Source: Spizellomyces sp. 'palustris'
Taxonomy: Eukaryota; Chytridiomycota; Chytridiomycetes; Spizellomycetales; Spizellomycetaceae
Direction of reading: 5' to 3'
NCBI GenBank assembly: GCA_006535965.1
Contig: QEAR01000072.1
Coordinates: 42,474-106,473 of the forward strand
DNA length: 64,000 nt
The notes under the pieces were generated by a model. That model was not told the origin of the DNA. It did not search any database and was given only the letters and a program-made list of their open reading frames with translations. The position numbers and the translations under genes are program-made. Each line of letters begins with the position of its first letter. Positions within the stretch are counted from its first letter, which is position 1. Shown here piece by piece: positions 12,482-23,022 of this stretch.

Positions 12482-13070
12482 TTAGGGATACGCGAACATG
12501 GGAACAGCTCGGTCGATGGCCCCAGTTGAAATACCCTTGTTAAGGCTTTCAAAGGCGTTCTCTAACTCGCCTGAATACTCCAAATTTTCAACAATTGCAT
12601 CCGTAAGCGGATATATGCGTGCTCCAATATATCCCTACACGAAACAGCATATGTACAAGGGAAACAAGCAGAATAAGACGATAGCATATGTCATCAGATG
12701 TGAGAAAGAGCATGGATGGAGAAATGCCCAACCACACCCGCATAGGGTATTTTTGCCATTTCAGAAAGAACATAGTGACAAAACAACTCCCAAGCAACCT
12801 CTTTCTTGATTTGAGAATATAGCATAGCACACGATTGCGACAAACTTTGACAGGACCTTTTAACCAATCCGTAACATGACCGACCCGGAAGAAGGCACAA
12901 CACAACACAAAGATACAAACCATCTTTTGTCTCCGAGTTTTGATGAACGGATGCCGGGCTGCAAACTGATATTCAGGCTCTTACAGAAATACATCAATAC
13001 CGAGGAGTACCTCCACAAAAAACATGGCATCTTTTTGATGCTTAATTAGAGTATGACTGATGATTGGGTA
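12482..13070 (-). pseudogene. exon-like pieces of an unrecognised gene (gene or remnant)
   Basis: On the minus strand, 12634-12482 follows a good acceptor (GTGTAG), stays open for 50 codons and ends in TAA. It reads as a natural protein C-terminus, with ENLEYSGELENAFESLNKG inside. Higher up, pieces such as KKEVAWELFCHYVLSEMAK (about 12800), EYQFAARHPFIKTRRQKM (about 12940) and QKDAMFFVEVLLGIDVF (about 13010) also look coding, but they are in different frames and stop codons interrupt the joins I tried. Either a multi-exon gene I could not resolve or a decayed copy. I do not recognise the family. Confidence 0.3.
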
Positions 13071-13636
13071 TCTGGGAAGATACTTTTTGCAGAGTCTGGA
13101 GAAATCTCATCTCATTCAAGCTTTTGCATGAAATGCATAACTGAAATGAGATCAGTACCCTCGATCATCACCACGTCAATCAAAGTTACAAGTTTTTGCT
13201 TACACGCGTGGCTAAGCATGCGCGGCATGCACAATTCGGAGCGCGTGGACCGCCGGCTAACCATGCGGCAAGGATATCGGTTGCGAGTATCATCAAGATC
13301 CCATAATTCCTGGTATTTTAACTGACATGTAAACCAGAGGGCTCATAGAATAATTGGGTTAACGATGGATGCCCTTTCATGGATTCAATAAATTGCAAGC
13401 ACGTCTTGTATCATGGCAATCTTCCAATACCACAGTACAGTCAAGTACTCACCGAACTCTGAGCATTTTGCAAATGTTCACATGCAGGACACCTTAGATG
13501 GATGTTTGTTCCGGAAACAGTGGGCACGGGGAACAGATCACGTGCAATCGATAGCTGGATGTTGTCATCATCGCATTCCTTTTTCCTACTTGCTTTCCTA
13601 TGCCCCAACCAAAGACCCAAAAACCGGTTTCTCAAC
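13071..13636. other. intergenic, upstream of oxidoreductase
   Basis: Short unconvincing frames only. The oxidoreductase frame is open back to 13502, but the extra 45 residues lack family similarity. Confidence 0.45.
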
Positions 13637-14836
13637 ATGAATGCACCACAATTTCCGATTCGTGTTGCCCTTCTCGGCGCCGGAATCTTTGCGCGAAATG
13701 CCCACCTTCCGACTATTGTAGCCCATCCAAGTGCCTTTAAATTACAAGCGATCTACAGTCGATCCGAGGCATCCGCCAGCAAAGTTGCTGAATTGGTTCC
13801 AAAAGATTACTTGCACGGCGCACCCAAAGTTTATGTTGATCAAGGGGAGAATGTTGATGGGGAAAGGACTCTGGATGCTCTCCTATCGCGAGAGGATGTG
13901 GATGCTGCTGTGATTTGCTTGCCGAGTGCCACACAGATAAAAGTTATCGATAAGGCATTGAAGCACGGCAAGCATGTCCTCAGCGAAAAGCCGGTAGCCA
14001 CTGGAGTGCATGAAGGCTTACAGTTGGTGCGAGATCATGAAAACTTGCTCAAAACTCTTGACGGTGGTCATCTGATATGGCAGGTGGCCGAGAATTGGCG
14101 TTGCGAACCAGCAGTAATTTGGGCATCCCAGTTGTTCTCGACCCTCGGAAACGGACGAGTACGAACGTTTGCGCTCACGTGTTACCTTGAAACGAAAAGG
14201 GATAATCAGTATGTAAAAACAGGCTGGAGGACCGGCGACGGCGCGACGCTTCCTGGTGGCTTTTTAATGGATGGCGGCGTACATTGGATTGCCGTTTTAC
14301 GGGCAGTGGTTGCATCAGCAGGATGGAGGGTGGATAGAGCCTGCGCCTTTGGAGGACTGTGGTTAGACTACTGCGCCCCGATGGATTTCGTCAGTGGCAT
14401 TTTGCGATTGCGACAAGGGGATGGATCTCAAATTGACACTTTGCCAAGTGGGACAGTCAACATGTGCTTTGCAGCATCGGGCAAGCCATTCGAAATATCC
14501 TTGACGGTGGTATGCGAAAGCGGTACGCTCTACTTTCAGGTAAAACCCGATCCAATCGATGGAACTCGAAAATATTTTGTGTGGTGGGTCGCCGAAGGTG
14601 GCGAAAAAACCATGGAAAAAATTTTTGGGTTCACCGGGATCGAAGAAGAATTTAGGACGTTTGCCAAAGCCATTGTTCGTGTTTCAGAGCTGCCGAATGT
14701 CCGAAACAATGAGTATGGGCAAGGAGATCTATCACCGCGAGAGGCATTGATGGACGTTGCCGTAATTGAGGCCTTGTTACATAGTGCAGGAGAAGATGGC
14801 AAGCCCATAGACGTACCAAATGTGTTAGTTTTGTAA
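13637..14836 (+). CDS. Gfo/Idh/MocA family NAD(P)-dependent oxidoreductase
   Basis: Intronless gene of 399 residues. The N-terminal Rossmann fold starts at once with VALLGAGIFARNAHLP (about residues 9-24), the dinucleotide loop. The family lysine motif follows in HGKHVLSEKPVA (about residue 117), where EKP carries the catalytic lysine. The C-terminal half holds the substrate-binding sheet, with GGFLMDGGVHWIAVLR (about residue 210) matching the family GG-DxG-H region. The start at 13637 puts the Rossmann motif at the usual distance from the N-terminus; an upstream in-frame ATG at 13502 would add a non-homologous extension. Members act on sugars, inositol or dihydrodiols, and the substrate cannot be told from sequence. 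Being intronless is unusual for this window, but the same is true of other small metabolic genes in fungi. Confidence 0.9.
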   Translation: MNAPQFPIRVALLGAGIFARNAHLPTIVAHPSAFKLQAIYSRSEASASKVAELVPKDYLHGAPKVYVDQGENVDGERTLDALLSREDVDAAVICLPSATQIKVIDKALKHGKHVLSEKPVATGVHEGLQLVRDHENLLKTLDGGHLIWQVAENWRCEPAVIWASQLFSTLGNGRVRTFALTCYLETKRDNQYVKTGWRTGDGATLPGGFLMDGGVHWIAVLRAVVASAGWRVDRACAFGGLWLDYCAPMDFVSGILRLRQGDGSQIDTLPSGTVNMCFAASGKPFEISLTVVCESGTLYFQVKPDPIDGTRKYFVWWVAEGGEKTMEKIFGFTGIEEEFRTFAKAIVRVSELPNVRNNEYGQGDLSPREALMDVAVIEALLHSAGEDGKPIDVPNVLVL

Positions 14837-16803
14837 TACTAATCTCAATGTGAGACTTTTGGCACTAGTTAGAAATACGTGGTTCAATCATGAAATAATA
14901 TGCGTTTGGAACTCCTTGTTGCCGAATCTCAAATTTGGTGAAACGGTCATCTGGGATAGACGGGAAGATGCAAAAATCCGTCCAAAGAGCATTATAATCC
15001 ACAGATTAGGAGGATGAAATGATTGAAGCAAGAGGATGTCAGGTTTTATTCCTTCCACTGAAGGGAAGTATTTTAATCCGATCGAACTTGTATTCGGGAC
15101 AATCAAGACGAATCTTTGGCACTTGTATGGAAATACGATGCTTGTGGAGAATACCTGAAACACGATTTAGAACTAATTTGTTCGGGATTGCAGGATAAGG
15201 GCTTCACCGGATCCTTTAGAGAACGTGGAACGGAAAGGGGATTCCGTAGAGCCTATCCACACATCATCTTGTAAATTACAAATAGACGCAAACAAAACTC
15301 GAGTATTTTCGCTGATATATTTTTCCACCGCTTTTATTAACAACTCCTCCAATAGCCTCTCTGTTCAATGCAGCTGTGTAAACTATTCAAAATACGCGCA
15401 AAAAGATCACACTGAACCACAAAAGACTTCATATCGCATATCTGAATTCTTAACCGCAACTCTAACCCTAAACTGGCCCAGCTACATTATCCCATACAAC
15501 GAAAATGCGAAGGTGAAGCCAATCAAAAACAAACGACTAGTGTCCCTTTTTAGTTAAACTGATATTTTTTTGATACTGTTTCACTTTATTCTTCCAGAGG
15601 TTCCCAGGTTCCCAAAACTTTGTTCAAAAAGTTTTCAATTATCAATGCTTCCAAAGGCAACATGTGGGTAACTGCGGGGTCTCGCCTCAACAATCCCTAA
15701 CATTCACCACCTACTTCAGCCCGCACGAAAACCGAGGATCTTTTGAAGATGCGCCTAGGCGTGCTCTTTTCGAGCAACTCATCCAAACCACCAAGAAAGA
15801 CACGACATACAATTGTTGTGCGAGAGAGATTATGACAGCACAATTGTCATAGGAACATTATATCCTTTCTATAATCGAGTTTCTTGGCACCGCACTATCC
15901 TTCAGCTGAGAAGGTGGACATCAGCAAACACTCTTTAATATCAGACAGCAGATAATCAGTATCCCATTCCACTGGCATGGCTCCAGAAAATCTCAAGAGT
16001 CCTTTCCAAGAACAACTATCACGGTGGTTTTGACCATCGTCTCCAGTGTGCGTTTGACAAATATTATTTTTGGTTGTCCTGGTAGACTCAGATCTTCATT
16101 CCCTCTGGTTCTACACTATCACAATGACCATTTTGTTAATCAGGATCAGAAGGTATATCGAAGAATCAGTATCATATCTTTGCAAAGTCCGGACACTGTA
16201 AAAATAGCAGTGTTATTATACTCTAGCGGCAACGTCTATCCGCTTCACACTGTCATATCATACATCTCCAAAGTTACAAAATGTGCCAGACATTCAGTGA
16301 AACTTGTAGCAACAGAGCATTGTGCAGTTTTGACCATGCCAGAGATCCACCTGCATTCTTGCCTGCAAGGACGTGAAATTTACAGAATCCTTATTTTTTT
16401 TCCCTAGAAGAATGAATATTATCGACAGATGTTTGACAAGTCCCCGACAGACACACAATAAATAGTGCGAACCCCGTAGAGCTGCAACGGCAATTGATAA
16501 GTGTTTTTCCTCCAACCTATGTGGGTTCCTTATAATCTCTAGACTAGTGCCACTCAAGCATATTAAAACAAACCGTAAACCGTAACCCTAACCCTAGCTC
16601 CTACTCGAAAATAAACAGGGTGCTGTGTATTCCTGAAACTAGCAAGACCGCCATTGTAGCGTTAAAGAAAATATGATGTAAACTTGTGGACGTCGTATGG
16701 AGCCCGTAGAGTCATTTTGAATAATGGCTCACCTGGCCTTATCGGTTCTTTCAAGTCTAAAACGAAGCTGTTCTATGTAGCCGTAAACTCGTCTGCTTGT
16801 ACG
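14837..16803. other. gene-poor region
   Basis: AT-rich and broken by stops in all frames, apart from the transposase remnant listed separately. A short telomere-like stretch with two CCCTAA units lies near 16580 (AACCCTAACCCTAG). No intact gene seen. Confidence 0.5.
14885..15150 (+). pseudogene. decayed DDE (Tc1/mariner or IS630-like) transposase fragment
   Basis: Conceptual translation across stops gives RPKSIIIHRLGG (about 14980), then KYFNPIELVFGTIK (about 15068-15110). The second piece fits the end of DDE_3-type transposases, in which a proline-rich stretch leads into NPIE and the catalytic acidic residue, followed by an IK segment. At least one stop lies between the two pieces and no start or long frame is left. 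No terminal repeats were seen. The assignment rests on this short signature. Confidence 0.4.
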
Positions 16804-17410
16804 GCGTCGTTAGATGTGCCAATGGAAAGCCCATACAGGATTCCTACGTGCATGGAAGCTCCCACACCGAGAAATTCAGAACACTTGGGCTATCCACGAC
16901 CAGTGCATGGAACCAGAGGTTTCTGGGCGTCGTTAGATGTACCAATGGAAGACCCATACAGGATTCCTACGCGCATGGAACACACACGCTATCCACGACC
17001 AGTGCATGGAACATACATTTGGGAACCAGAGGTTCCTACGGCGTCGTTAGATGTACCAATGGAGGACCCATACAGGATTCCTACGCGCATGGAACACGCA
17101 CTTGGGCTGTCCACGACCACTGCATGGAACATACACTTGGGAACCAGAGGTTTCTTGGCGTCGTTAGATGTACCAATTGAAGGACCCATACAGGATTCCT
17201 ACGTGCATGGAACACACACTTGGATTATCCACGACCACTGCATGGAACATACACTTGGGAACCAGAGGTTTCTTGGCGTCGTTAGATGTACCAATTGAAG
17301 GATTAATACAGGATTTCTACGTGCATGGAAGCACCCACACCGAGAAATTTAGAACACTTGGGCTAGCCATGACCAGTGCATGAAACATACACTTGGGAAT
17401 CAGAGGTTCC
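16804..17410. repeat. tandem array of five ~114-123 bp units
   Basis: Units begin with GCGTCGTTAGATGT at 16804, 16927, 17041, 17158 and 17276, with spacings of 123, 114, 117 and 118 bp. Each carries a core in the order CCAATGGA, CCATACAGGATTCCTACG, GCATGGA, CCACGACCA, TGCATGGAACATACACTTGGG and ACCAGAGGTT. The first and last units share an extra insert (CACCGAGAAATT). Three of the four spacings are multiples of three, so a frame stays open from 16684 to 17298, but its residues resemble no protein family. I read it as a minisatellite-like array rather than a gene. Confidence 0.85.
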
Positions 17411-17455
17411 AGGTCCCTGAGAAAGAGTTCCCGGATTGCCAGGACGATGTACTTG

Positions 17456-17567
17456 CGTCCCCTGCCCTAGGTTCTGACTTCATTTGGGGCATTATACTGA
17501 CATGACCAGTGCATGGCTTACGTCCCCTGCCCTGGGTTCTGACTTCATTTGGGGCATTTTACTGACA
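17456..17567. repeat. duplicated 47-bp element before small secreted gene
   Basis: CGTCCCCTGCCCT followed by GGTTCTGACTTCATTTGGGG occurs at 17456-17502 and again at 17521-17567 with only two or three differences. The spacer between them contains TGACCAGTGCATGG, a piece of the adjacent tandem array. The second copy ends 11 bases before the TATA box of the next gene, so it may be a duplicated promoter element. Confidence 0.7.
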
Positions 17568-17577
17568 GCCAGCTGTC

Positions 17578-17584
17578 TATAAAA
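17578..17584 (+). promoter_or_regulatory. TATA box
   Basis: TATAAAA, 92 nt before the start codon of the small secreted protein gene at 17676 and just after the second copy of the 47-bp duplication. Confidence 0.6.
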
Positions 17585-17675
17585 GCTGCAAGATCCTGCC
17601 TCATTCCCCCATCATCTCAAGCAAAGCAAACAGCTCTACAACAACGAACAAGAAAACAACAGGACATCATTACTC

Positions 17676-18014
17676 ATGTTTACCAAGTACATCTTCACTG
17701 TCGCCGTTGCCGCCCAGGCGCTTATGACGGTTTCCGCTACCCCGATCGAGCTCGTCAAGCGCGATTGTAACCCCGCATCGGCCATATGCATTCAGAACTC
17801 CAGCAGTTTTCATATCGGCCAGTACCCAGCGATTGACATGAAGCAGGTCCCTGACGGCCTGTGCTGCGTACCCGTTGACAATACAAAGGTGGAAAGGATG
17901 GTCCAAGACTGTAGAAAGAGAGCAGTGAAAGAAGGACCGGTTCACATGGTGTGGGATGGGATTCAAAATTGCCCAATGGAAGGGATTAACGGCGAGACGC
18001 TTCCACCTCCCTAA
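17676..18014 (+). CDS. small secreted cysteine-containing protein
   Basis: Intronless, 112 residues. The N-terminus (FTVAVAAQALMTVSA, about residues 7-21) is a clear signal peptide, with probable cleavage after SATA or at a Kex2-like KR (residues 28-29) just before Cys. The mature part has five to six cysteines (CNPASAIC, GLCC, DC, NC), consistent with a disulfide-stabilised secreted protein. No known domain is recognised. It has a good TATA box and lies directly downstream of a tandem array and a 47-bp duplication. Such proteins in fungi are often called effector candidates or hydrophobin-like, but the Cys pattern is not that of hydrophobins and no function should be assigned. Confidence 0.7.
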   Translation: MFTKYIFTVAVAAQALMTVSATPIELVKRDCNPASAICIQNSSSFHIGQYPAIDMKQVPDGLCCVPVDNTKVERMVQDCRKRAVKEGPVHMVWDGIQNCPMEGINGETLPPP

Positions 18015-20372
18015 ACGCGAGGTCACGGTTGGGTAGATTTAGAATGTTAGATCCTATCCCCAGTCCGTTAGATGAATAGATCGTCGCACATACAACAAAT
18101 ATAAGTATCTCAATCAGCAGTTCATGTTACACTTTCTACCTTTTGCGCCCTTGGAAAATGAATGCCTTTGCGTAAGACCTTGTATCTCGTTAACCTCTGG
18201 GGTACTCCCTGATGTAAGGTACTGGTGTGATCCCGTTACCAGACGCGTCCTCGCATCTCGATCAGACATGGCCGACAGGTTTGACCCATTCCTTTTAGCC
18301 TGAATAGCAAATATAGCCTGGTATGTTGCAGAGTACATATAGAGAAAATATTTTCTGATGCATAGAAAATACGGAGACCCTATTTCCTGTATTTTTAAAG
18401 CTTGTAAAACGAGATGTAGAAAAGCAGAGGAACACAGGGTCGATGAGTCATGTCCGATGTTAAATAAATTATGGACGCGTTTGGTCATGTGGGATCACGC
18501 CCCCGTACCTTATATGTGCCAACCCTGATTCCCCTCCCTTCCTGCCAGCGACTGCGGCGGCCGTCCGACCGCCGTCCGGTTGCCGTCCGGTTGCCGTCCA
18601 TGAGCCGAGTCAAAAAAGAACGCGCAGTCGGGCAAAAAGGTTGCCCGTCCGATTCCGTTTGGATCACTTGGATGACTCAGGGACACACGTAAAACTTAAT
18701 TTTTATCCAATAAAAGCATTGGTGGAAAATGCGGGTAAAATCAACAATGCCCCTAGTCGCCCAACAATAAAGCACCAATGGGACATCAGATGAAATGTCC
18801 TGGTAATTGGGCTGCCATTGTCCCTTTGACACATGGCAACGTGCGTTGCGCATTGTGGGAAATGAATCAAGCACGTGACTAGATGATCGTGTCTCCGCAA
18901 TATGCGCGTGTGATACGTCGTACAGGATGGGACTAAATCATGTGATTTGCTAATCTCTCTCCCTAAATCCAGACGTGTGGACGAGCGGGTTACGGGTTCA
19001 CCTTTGCGAGCTGCTCTTTGGAGGAAAACTCCTTTTTCCCGTACTACACAGGAAGGGCGAGTGCCGCTGAGCCTACGCATGCCTTGTTTTTTTGCTGAGC
19101 GGTTTCTAAAACCGTCACAGTTCTCAAAGGGCACAGCTTATGGACAATAAAGCACAAGGCAAAACGAAGGCATTTTGTCAAAACCAACAATTGCAACTTT
19201 ACAAATGGCCGGCAGTTGTCCCTGCTTTGTGGCAACGGTAGAATGGCCATTTTCTTGCATGGCTCGGATGGAGGCTTTGGTGTGGTTCCACGTCCATACC
19301 AGGAACGAAAACCGGGTAAAAATATGCAGTCTCCCAACAAGGGTTGAAACCGCGGTAGGCAGGGTACACCCGAGAGTGCAGTCGGTCCAGTTCCCTGTCT
19401 CAAGGACCACATTTACCAAGCGTTCCAGTTATGGGGATCCAGTATCCATGGATCCCAAACGCCCACAAATCCAAATTCCTCTTGTCCAAAACTCCCGGCT
19501 TTGTCCTGCGTTCATTTTCCTCCGTCCAAGAGGCCTTTGCTTTCCCGCCGTCGTGGTGGGTGTTGTTTTGGCCAAACTTTAGTCTTCCTTATCGGAGTTT
19601 GCAAAGATTCCCAGCTCCTTTTTCCGGTAGGTCCTTGCCGTTGTCAATGGCCATCCACTGGAAACCCTTCACATCAAAACGGATGCACTCGTCAAAGAAC
19701 CGACATGTCTTTCCAGCTCTAATCCCTCTCATCTTTTGCAATGCAGATGGAATAGGTTATTCATCCAAACCGTAAGGCAAAGAAGCATCTCTCCAATTTT
19801 TTCTTTCTCTTTTGGATCGCCCTTAAACACTCTCCCAAAACAAAGGGTATTGTTCTGGTGCCATTGGGTTTTTAGTTGTTTACTCTTCTCGGAGCTTCCG
19901 AGCTGTACCCCGCACTAACAGTCTGCTTCGTCCGCAGTTCTATTCTATCATTCAAGTTAAACCCTCCAATCAACACAAAGTACATGACCCTGACGATCCA
20001 ACAACTGCGGTCTGCTTGAATCTTTCTACGCGTCTCTCGAAGCCGAGGTAAGCTCTCCGTTATATAGGAGGTTTTATAAACTGACACCTCCGTAGTTTTC
20101 CATCTTTTACTGTTCAGGCTACACACGTAGAGTTCCAACTCCAACTCAGCTTTCAAGCTTAAGAATTATTCCTGTAGTCACAGGTAAAGCCCGCATCTAC
20201 GTTAATGACGTTTGATGTAAATTCAACTTTAAAGGAACTTAATTTCCAATTCCTTTTGTGAATTATCAACGTCTTGGTTATAGACGAAATTAGGAGATAC
20301 CGACTTCTGCTTCCTACACTGCCTGTGTAAAATTTCTTGCACCTTGGTTTGCTCGGAAGAACAGATGCCGTC
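18015..20372. other. gene-poor region
   Basis: About 2.3 kb with no convincing gene. It includes a short direct repeat of CCGTCCGGTTG units at about 18555-18600. The open frames at 19175-19582 and 19431-19775 overlap one another in different frames and resemble nothing. Confidence 0.5.
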
Positions 20373-21746
20373 ATGTCAGATCAGGGAGTATCGTCGTCAA
20401 AGGAGGTCAATGAATTCTCATCGGCCGTGCCTACCTCTTTGGAGCTGCACAGCGTAGAGCGCGGCGAAGAGGTGGATACATCGTCAAGGTTGTAATCGTC
20501 CGATTCTTCACTGAGACTACTTATCTCACGTTGAATTCTTCATTTCCAACTGCACTTTTGTTTGTAGATATCAACTACTAATCATACAGCAGCCACAGCG
20601 GGGCAGATCCTGTGGGTTCGGAGAGAAAATAAATAGGCGACCCATTGACCCGTGCTGCATAGTCCAGCTAGCATATCTCAGGGATGACAATGAATTAGAT
20701 TCGAGGTGAAGCCAAATGAAATCATCAGCCAATCTTCAAACCTGGGCTAAATGCATTTTGTCTGTTGTTCTATCCACTTGCAGGTTGGAAGTACTCAGAG
20801 ATGTCACCATGTTTGTCGCCCACGCAACTCTATGGGACGAAACCGGAATCCAAGACCGCAACATTGTCGTCCATCCCCATTCACAACATCTACCCATCCC
20901 GTCTTCACAGTTTGTCTCAATCGGCGGAGAAGACCTCCCTGTCCACTATCGCCAATCACCTGCCGGTTCCTCTAGCACGTCAAAAGATTCCAAACCCTAC
21001 GTTGGAACGCTTTTTGGCTCCCTTGTGAGTCAGTGTCATTTTCTAACGGATCTCAGTGGCACGAAGGGGGCGTATTTCGTATTCCCAGAGCTTTGCATCA
21101 GAGTTGAAGGGACCTTCAAGTTGAAGATTATATTGAGTAACTTGGCAAGGTGAGTTCGTAGTGAGCAAGCTAGAAGTGGATTCTGAAGCTTGGTAGCGGA
21201 CCCGAATGCGCACTGTTGGCCTAAGCATGGGTAATACAGAGGGCGCTACTGCCTTTTAAAGTGGCGGACAGAGTGTTATTGGGGAAGCCAGCAGCCGCCA
21301 GAGCTGAATTGTCTCCCATTATAGCCCTGTCTAGGGGAAGCGCGTGTTTATTCTTCCCGCGCTTGGTATTATCCACGTAATCGCCATATTTATTTCTTCT
21401 ATTTCGAATTGCAAACTAGCATCAAGAGTCGAGGTGTAGCCACAGTCATGGCGACGGCCTTCTCGGATGCCTTCATCTCATACAACGCAAGGTTTTTCCC
21501 TGGATTACAAGGTTAGACTGTGAGATGTTTTTCTGCATATCATTGTCCATATTGCCTCACACTAGGTCAACCACCGCTGCTTTTGCTACTGGATATTCAG
21601 AGACATCGGATCTATCAAGACACTTTTCGCATCAAGGGATAAAGATTCCGGTCCGTCGCAAAATAAGAAGGAGGCGCTTATCCTCTGCTGCAACAAGTGA
21701 AGCTGGTGGAGAGGATGAAGAAGAACTCGAAGAGGAGAAGGGTTAG
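20373..21746 (+). CDS. velvet-domain regulator (VelB/VosA-like)
   Basis: Fungal transcription regulator of the velvet family, which controls development and secondary metabolism from the nucleus through a DNA-binding fold related to Rel homology domains. Five exons (20373-20488, 20568-20705, 20784-21149, 21420-21511, 21601-21746) give 285 residues. Family motifs run in order: YQLLIIQQPQRGRSCGFGEK with RRPIDP (exon 2), TLWDETGIQDRN, FVFPELCIRVEGTFKLK (exon 3), AFSDAFISYNARFFPGLQ (exon 4) and SRHFSHQGIKIPVRRK (exon 5). A Ser/Gly-rich loop splits the domain before YVGTLFGSL, as in VelB-type proteins. The tail has a basic cluster (RRKIRRRR) suited to nuclear import, then an acidic end. Intron 3 is 270 nt, long for this window. 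Which velvet subfamily it belongs to needs a tree. Confidence 0.92.
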
Positions 21747-23022
21747 TGTCAGGTAGTGGCCGGGAAGGAGAGAAAGGTCAAGTCAAGCAAGAACAGATCC
21801 ACGCGTCATCGAGATACATCTGGATATGGAGATTATGGGGGCAGGAGAAGTAAACTGGGCAGTTGAGCGGACTTTGCACAAGCATTAATACGGGGAGCTG
21901 ATTAAGACTGGGGGATGTATGCATTTGGCTCTGCTGCTTTTTAACCTATCAGCGACATCGCAATCACGTTGTTGCTATTGTTGAACCCTTTTGGAGAATC
22001 GTGCACGGCGTATTTATAGAGTAATCAATGTAGAGCAAGATTCGGCGTGGTCTCGAGCAACTGTGCTTGAGATCGTCATTATTTAGAAAGCACTGTTTCT
22101 TTATTTCGTTTCCTCCGGTATTTTCTTTTTTCTTTTATGAGCTATGGGGTTTGGGCATCATCTACTGATTAAGGTTTGACGTTGTTACTTCATGGAAAAT
22201 GTAGATCCCTTGATGAGGTTATATAACTCATTGATAACCGATTCCCTATTATTGTTTTTGTTTGGCGCCGAGATTCATACTATTCACAGATTTGGAATCA
22301 TGCTTATGTCCATTGTTGGGCCATTCAACAGAGAGCAACACCACAACAGAGTATTAGATTATTCAGCTAAATACCAAGAAACCCCCGGGGAAATTTCATG
22401 TCCGTGGTTAAAGGCAAAGAAGCCAGTTTTAGCTACCACCTGCCTGGGGCGAGATTTGCGCAAGGCAGCACACATAATGTTTGTGCGCCAAAGTTGGGGT
22501 TGACGTGACACGCTCCGCCCTAGAGCTCATCTGATGATAATTCGACACTTTGTTGAGGTAAATCGAACCCCGGCACCTGTCAAAGCTCAACCATATCTAA
22601 TTTTAGAGACAAAGCATAGGATTCTGTTACGGGCGAACCCAATTATAGCACCCTGGTTAAAAACAAGCTTGTTTGCTTTGACATATTGGGCGTGAATTCG
22701 GATTTAGTGACGTGTGTCTATTGAGCGGCTTGGTCTCTTGATTATCCCAGCTTAATGTGGGGTTGCTTGCCCCTGAGAAGAAGGATTGAACCTCCGGTTT
22801 CCCGCTCGAGACAAGTCGTTTGCATTCTCTTCATCGTTCCTGGTGGCCTGCGGGACGTTTTGCTGTGGTTTCGCCTTGTTGTAACATCCAACCCGGCCCT
22901 TCTGCACCAAAAAGCCGAACATCCCGCAGGACCGCACTGAGTTGAATGTAAAGGTTCTGGAACGGTACTTACGCACGCATTGCTGTCCGAATTGATTGAT
23001 ACCCTGCGAGAGCATTGGCCTG
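21747..23022. other. intergenic between velvet and 7TM-RGS genes
   Basis: No gene supported. The frames at 22192-22503 and 22742-23050 have no recognisable content. The right part presumably holds the receptor promoter. Confidence 0.5.

Noticed and set aside
13502-13636. Upstream ATG extending the Gfo/Idh/MocA protein
   Set aside because: The added 45 residues have no family similarity, and the Rossmann motif sits normally with the 13637 start.
16575-16600. Telomere-like CCCTAA repeats
   Set aside because: Only two full units; too short to claim an interstitial telomere.
16684-17298. Open frame of 204 codons through the tandem array
   Set aside because: The frame is kept open by repeat spacing, two frames are open at once, and the residues resemble no protein; annotated as a repeat instead.
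19175-19775. Overlapping plus-strand frames in the gene-poor region
   Set aside because: Three overlapping frames are open at once, with atypical composition and no splice partners or motifs.
22755-22860. tRNA-like T-arm on the minus strand (GGTTCAATCC)
   Set aside because: No matching acceptor stem, D-arm or anticodon arm at the right spacing; chance resemblance.
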